A stretch of DNA of 8,124 nucleotides from JBGTKH01 sp041744735 (lineage in GTDB: Bacteria > Planctomycetota > Planctomycetia > Pirellulales > Pirellulaceae), in contig JBGTKH010000154.1 in the NCBI GenBank assembly GCA_041744735.1, positions 1 to 8,124 of the forward strand, read 5' to 3'. The notes under the pieces are model-generated. The model did not search any database, was not told the origin of the DNA, and saw only the letters and a list, made by a program, of their open reading frames with translations. The translations under genes and the position numbers were made by a program. Below are positions 4,985 to 8,124 of this stretch, one piece after another (the stretch's first letter is position 1; the number at the start of each line of letters is the position of its first letter).

Positions 4985-7102
4985 ATGCGACCTCTCTTCC
5001 CGCGCTTGGCGGCCACGTTTTTCTTGTTGTACGTATTCAACCTATTGGCCCCAGACGCAAACGCCGCACCGCCAGCCGATGCAGTGCGAACGGCGCTGGT
5101 CGACATGCACGCCTGGGTCGGTGAAGGTGACAAGGGCAACGCGTGGCGTCGCTACTTGAAGTCCGATCAACTGCTCGGCCAATTGGACAAGGGAGACGCA
5201 GCAGAAAAAGAGGTCGTGGCCGATGTCTTGCAACGCTACACGAGCGACGTGCCAGGCATTCAGAGCAAGCGATTCGTTGCCGTGCGAGCGGCGCTGCAGT
5301 CTTGGCTGGAAGAATTGTCGCTGCCCGGCGCCGGCGAACTAGCCGAAGCTGCTCGTGCGGCCAAGTCAGAATTCAAACCGCTCAGCAGCGAGCACGTCGC
5401 GCAGACGAAAGCCGCCGCAGCGAAAGCCATCGCCGCCCTCGACCTATTCCTGAGCAGCGGCGACGAACGAAAGCAGCAAGCCTGGAAGAAGTATCTGCAG
5501 TGGCAAAGTATGCACGATCAGTTGAACTCGTCGGGCGAGCCTGATTTGCGAGAGCTGCAGTTGCTCGCCGGCCTGTATCATGCCAATCATTCGGGGCTTG
5601 AACTGGCGCAGTTTGTTGCCGTACGCGATAGCCTACGCGAGTATGTCAACGCCGCATATTTCGCGTCCGATGCCAAACTGCCGGAAGCTTACGCCACAAA
5701 TCTCGAAGACCTCGCCACTCGTCTCGAAGCATTCGCACAGAATCCGACGAGCGACAATGCTCTGCTGATCGGCCGCACGATCGGTTGGCTGGAGAGCGCC
5801 GGCCAGGCCGACACGCTGGTCCGCGCGGTGCGCCGTCAATACTGGCGCCCAAACCTGTTCGCCCGCGTTTCTGAAAGACTGATCGCGGCGGGGATCGAGG
5901 ATGAAATCGACGACACGAGCCCGGTCAGCGACGTGATTCTGGGAACGACGATGTACGGCACGGCACGCACCCAAGGCCAAACGTCGGTGCACTTGATTCC
6001 CAGCGCAGGCAAAGCAGCGATTGAAATTCGTTTGACCGGCACGGCTTGGTCCAACAACGTCGGGTACCAAGGGCCGGTGACGATCTACACGAACGGGGCC
6101 ACGCAAATCGACGCTCGCAAGCGCGTGAACGTCGACGATCAGGGGCTGCACCCGCTACCCGCAGTGGCCAGTTGCGCCACGAGTTCTTCGATCAACGGCA
6201 TCGGTGCTCCGCTGCGGATCATCGAAAGGATCGCGTGGAACAAGGCCGGCCAAAGCAAGGGTCAGGCGGAGCGCATCGCGTCGTCGCACGCGGAAGTGCG
6301 GGTCGCTCGGCGCGTGGACCAGCAGGCTGGCGAAATGTTGGGCGAGGCCAACAAGTCGTTTCTGGAAAAATTCCGCAACCCGCTGCTGCGGCGCAATTCG
6401 TTTCCGCAACTGCTACGCTTCGGCACCACCGGCGAGCACCTGTACATGCGGCTGATGCAAGCCGGCCCGTTCCATCTGGCGGCTCCCACCGATCCGCCGG
6501 AGATCCAGGGCGACCACGACTTGGCCGTGCGTGTCCACGAATCGCTGGTCGGGAATTTCTCACAGGCCGTGATCGGCGGCGAAACGCTGACCGACGAACG
6601 GCTGGCCGAGCTAATGGAAGAGTATACCGGCAGCGTGCCTGAAGAACTGCAAATCGGGCCGGACAAGGATCCGTGGTCCATCACGTTCGCATCCGAGCAC
6701 CCGATCAGCGCCGGGTTCACGGGCCAAACGTGCACGGTCACGATTCGCGGCCGGCGGTTCACGCGCGGCGATCAGGGGATCAACAACTCGATGGAAATCT
6801 CAGCCACGTATACAATCGAAAAGACGCCGGCCGGAGCCAAACTGACGCGGCAGGGCGAAGTGGCTGCCGAGTACACAACGCCGGGCCGCCAGAGCGTCCA
6901 GCAGATCGCCTTCAAAACCTTCTTGCGGAAGAAGTTCGACGCCTTGTTCAAACAAGAGGTCGCGACCGAAGGCTTGAAGCTGCCCGGGCGCTGGGAACGA
7001 GCCGGCAAGTTGCGGCTGGACCACCTGGATGCCGACAAGGGTTGGCTGGCACTGGGTTGGCTGCAGCCGAGCGATACCGTGCGAACCGCAAAGTCAAAGT
7101 AG
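4985..7102 (+). CDS. Secreted 705-residue protein with internal tandem duplication, function unknown
   Basis: A signal peptide covers residues 1-28 (hydrophobic FFLLYVFNLLA, cleavage likely at ANA-AP). A helical domain is present twice: residues about 37-109 and 150-222 align with a constant offset of 113 residues over most of their length (AWRRYL 53-58 with AWKKYL 166-171; FVAVR 97-101 with FVAVR 210-214; Y85 with Y198; QL 66-67 with QL 179-180). Another helical part follows (235-305, IGWLESAGQADTLVRAVRRQYW), then a beta-rich section (313-400), an Arg/Glu-rich helical stretch (425-475) and a beta-rich C-terminal domain (about 560-690). No catalytic motif was recognised. GGAG at 4974-4977, 7 nt before the ATG, supports the start. 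The 158-residue gene follows after 1 nt, so the two are probably translationally coupled. I recognise the general type as a planctomycete lineage protein but cannot assign a role. Confidence 0.85.
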   Translation: MRPLFPRLAATFFLLYVFNLLAPDANAAPPADAVRTALVDMHAWVGEGDKGNAWRRYLKSDQLLGQLDKGDAAEKEVVADVLQRYTSDVPGIQSKRFVAVRAALQSWLEELSLPGAGELAEAARAAKSEFKPLSSEHVAQTKAAAAKAIAALDLFLSSGDERKQQAWKKYLQWQSMHDQLNSSGEPDLRELQLLAGLYHANHSGLELAQFVAVRDSLREYVNAAYFASDAKLPEAYATNLEDLATRLEAFAQNPTSDNALLIGRTIGWLESAGQADTLVRAVRRQYWRPNLFARVSERLIAAGIEDEIDDTSPVSDVILGTTMYGTARTQGQTSVHLIPSAGKAAIEIRLTGTAWSNNVGYQGPVTIYTNGATQIDARKRVNVDDQGLHPLPAVASCATSSSINGIGAPLRIIERIAWNKAGQSKGQAERIASSHAEVRVARRVDQQAGEMLGEANKSFLEKFRNPLLRRNSFPQLLRFGTTGEHLYMRLMQAGPFHLAAPTDPPEIQGDHDLAVRVHESLVGNFSQAVIGGETLTDERLAELMEEYTGSVPEELQIGPDKDPWSITFASEHPISAGFTGQTCTVTIRGRRFTRGDQGINNSMEISATYTIEKTPAGAKLTRQGEVAAEYTTPGRQSVQQIAFKTFLRKKFDALFKQEVATEGLKLPGRWERAGKLRLDHLDADKGWLALGWLQPSDTVRTAKSK

Positions 7103-7103
7103 C

Positions 7104-7580
7104 ATGAACCGCTGGGTCGAGATCACTTTTGATTGCCTGCCGCTGCGCAGCCTGGGGCGATTGGACATTCCGATCGACGCCTCGCCCAAGTACCGCGCGC
7201 GGTGCGAGAAGATCAAAGCCGCGCTCGAAAAACACGGCTCCCACAACACGTACTATCTGTACAACGCCAAGTGCTGCTATCACTTGATGAATCATGCCGA
7301 ACTGGGCATGATCGAGTTTCAGTTCGAAGGCACCGCGCTCACCGACGCCGCCGACCTGCACACCAAGCTCTGCGACGTGGAGGTCGTACTGCTGCGTGAA
7401 ACATGCGACTGGCTGACCGAGCCGGTCGTGCAATGGTTCGCTCAAGCCGTGCCCCGCTCGGTGGCCATCGAATTCGACCGCTACATTGCCGCCGGCGACT
7501 TGGACCAAGCCAAACGCCGCATCGAACAAATCCAAGCCGCCAGCGATCAGCAGGGCGGCTATCTGGGGATGTACCTGTGA
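7104..7580 (+). CDS. Conserved-looking 158-residue cytoplasmic protein, function unknown
   Basis: The ATG at 7104 was chosen because it lies 1 nt after the TAG of the 705-residue gene. An upstream in-frame ATG at 7029 would overlap that gene by 74 nt and add 25 residues that only mirror its other frame. The protein has no signal peptide or membrane segment. Residues 1-80 look like a mixed alpha/beta domain (MNRWVEITFDCLPLRSL, then YYLYNAKCCYHL and GMIEFQFEGTAL). The rest is helical, ending EFDRYIAAGDLDQAKRRIEQ. Six cysteines (11, 34, 57, 58, 90, 101) are unusually many for its size but do not form a recognised metal motif. There is no good Shine-Dalgarno, which fits translational coupling. 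It is directly followed by a heptanucleotide array. Confidence 0.8.
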   Translation: MNRWVEITFDCLPLRSLGRLDIPIDASPKYRARCEKIKAALEKHGSHNTYYLYNAKCCYHLMNHAELGMIEFQFEGTALTDAADLHTKLCDVEVVLLRETCDWLTEPVVQWFAQAVPRSVAIEFDRYIAAGDLDQAKRRIEQIQAASDQQGGYLGMYL

Positions 7581-7581
7581 A

Positions 7582-7736
7582 AGCTGTCAGCTTTCAGCGA
7601 TCAGCTTTCAGCGATCAGCTTTTAGCATTCATGCTGACTTTCCCTCCTTGCTGATCGCTGTCGGCTGAAAGCTGATCGCTGACGGCTGATAGCTGACCGC
7701 TGATCGCTAACGGCTAATAGCTGACCGCTGACCGCT
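7582..7736. repeat. Heptanucleotide array GCTGANN, inverted pair
   Basis: The right arm (7650-7736) is twelve head-to-tail heptamers beginning GCT (GCTGATC, GCTGTCG, GCTGAAA, GCTGATC, GCTGACG, GCTGATA and so on). The left arm (7582-7626), read on the minus strand, is six heptamers of the same family (GCTAAAA, GCTGATC, GCTGAAA, GCTGATC, GCTGAAA, GCTGACA). The arms share a perfect 19-bp inverted repeat (7594-7612 with 7664-7682) and are separated by 23 nt. The first heptamer lies immediately behind the TGA at 7578-7580. The array could form a long cruciform or RNA hairpin and might end transcription of the two-gene unit. The type is STRR-like. Confidence 0.88.
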
Positions 7737-7903
7737 CTCTTTAAACTTTGCCGGTTGCAGAGATTGACGAAAGTTTGCCGGTTAGGCGGTCGATACCTAG
7801 GCTACCGATTGCTCCGCTTTGGGGTTTGCGCGTCGCGCATGGCCTGGGCGAGCAGTGGTCAGGGGGGACCTGAACCATCGGAGCCGATCCAAGCTGCTCG
7901 GCA

Positions 7904-7936
7904 AGAAACCCGGATTCGCGAAGAAACCGGGTTTCT
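7904..7936. repeat. Palindromic repeat AGAAACCCGG / CCGGGTTTCT
   Basis: A perfect 10-bp inverted repeat (7904-7913 with 7927-7936) encloses a 13-nt centre that repeats AAGAAACC, so half the palindrome is also directly duplicated. AGAAACCGGGTTTCT-like palindromes are familiar as dispersed repeats in several bacterial phyla. No T-tract follows it, so it is a poor intrinsic terminator. Confidence 0.65.
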
Positions 7937-7969
7937 GAGAAGCGGGATTTTTGGAGACGCTCCGACGAA

Positions 7970-8002
7970 GTGCGTCACAGCGAAACGTTCGCCGTGACGC
8001 AC
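7970..8002. repeat. Long intergenic hairpin
   Basis: GTGCGTCAC (7970-7978) pairs with GTGACGCAC (7994-8002). After one A-C mismatch, GCGAA pairs with TTCGC around a 3-nt loop (ACG). The total is 14 bp with one internal mismatch. No U-tract follows on either strand. It lies 66 nt upstream of the next start and could be a leader hairpin or a further REP-like repeat. Confidence 0.6.
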
Positions 8003-8068
8003 ACGGAATCGTGGCCCCTTGGCCGACTGCCAGCGCGCTGAGCGAACTTCCAAAAGGGAATGCAATCG

Positions 8069-8124
8069 ATGACCCGGCATCACCGCACCTGTGTCACCAT
8101 CCTGCTGATCTACCTGGTCGCCCT
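8069..8124 (+). CDS. N-terminus of an exported or membrane protein, cut by the window end
   Basis: Only 18 complete codons are visible: MTRHHRTCVTILLIYLVA. A basic n-region followed by a hydrophobic run fits a signal peptide or membrane anchor. AAGGG at 8054-8058 lies 10 nt upstream and favours this ATG over the in-frame ATG at 8060, which would be only 1 nt from it. The cysteine at position 8 precedes the hydrophobic core, so this is not a typical lipobox. The protein family cannot be judged. Confidence 0.5.
   Translation, partial: MTRHHRTCVTILLIYLVA

Larger units (their letters stand above)
7737..8068. other. Hairpin-rich intergenic stretch; no gene seen
   Basis: No convincing coding frame was found here. 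A 10-bp direct repeat TTTGCCGGTT occurs at 7747-7756 and 7774-7783. Positions 7849-7900 can fold into a branched structure: CGAGCAG pairs with CTGCTCG (7894-7900), enclosing a TGGTCAGG/CCTGAACCA stem with one bulge and ATCGG/CCGAT. Two further hairpins follow at 7904-7936 and 7970-8002. The last 66 nt lead into the start at 8069. It may be a 5' leader or a cluster of decayed repeats. Confidence 0.4.

Noticed and set aside
7785..7804. Possible additional GTAG hairpin on the minus strand ending at 7804
   Set aside because: After GTAG the next 20 nt do not form the 8-bp stem with 4-nt loop; only a bulged partial stem is possible.
7755..7997. 80-residue plus-strand frame in the last spacer
   Set aside because: It crosses three hairpins, lacks a ribosome binding site and has no recognisable protein character.

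Overview
The window looks like a planctomycete chromosome, probably Pirellulales-like. This is judged from gene content, not from a search. The signs are a secreted formylglycine-type sulfatase remnant, a short membrane protein starting MLIPRYSIRW, several large signal-peptide proteins of unknown function, moderately high GC, and spacers crowded with short palindromic repeats. No tRNA, rRNA, CRISPR array, transposase or phage gene was seen.

Layout, left to right. Positions 1-290 hold a strong intrinsic terminator, for a gene off the left edge, and two inverted pairs of small hairpin repeats. A minus-strand gene pair follows: a small two-helix membrane protein (2610-2897), then a 757-residue membrane-anchored protein with a glutamine-amidotransferase-like region (291-2564). 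The divergent spacer (2898-3149) carries three copies of a 24-nt hairpin repeat. Next is a sulfatase pseudogene (3150-3484): its first ~78 codons, including the signature cysteine, are joined out of frame to its last 33 codons. Its 3' end meets a convergent gene (3620-4510) for a secreted thioredoxin-fold plus CAP-like protein, and an inverted pair of heptanucleotide arrays fills the gap. The 474-nt spacer 4511-4984 holds two more inverted hairpin pairs. Two plus-strand genes follow with a 1-nt gap: a 705-residue secreted protein with an internal duplication (4985-7102) and a 158-residue cytoplasmic protein (7104-7580). A second inverted pair of heptanucleotide arrays begins right after that stop codon. 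A hairpin-rich spacer and the first 18 codons of another exported protein (from 8069) close the window.

The most notable structure is in the spacers. Six 24-nt units share the plan GTAG + 8-bp stem + 4-nt loop, with stem changes that preserve pairing. Two 23-nt units share GTGG + 8-bp stem + 3-nt loop. All eight occur as inverted pairs with the tetranucleotide outward. This is the known architecture of REP/REPIN elements mobilised by RAYT (IS200/IS605-like Y1) transposases, although no such transposase is present here. Two independent arrays of 7-bp repeats (TTCGTAA and GCTGANN) also occur as inverted pairs directly behind stop codons. No metabolic pathway can be assembled from the intact genes, all of which lack an assigned function.
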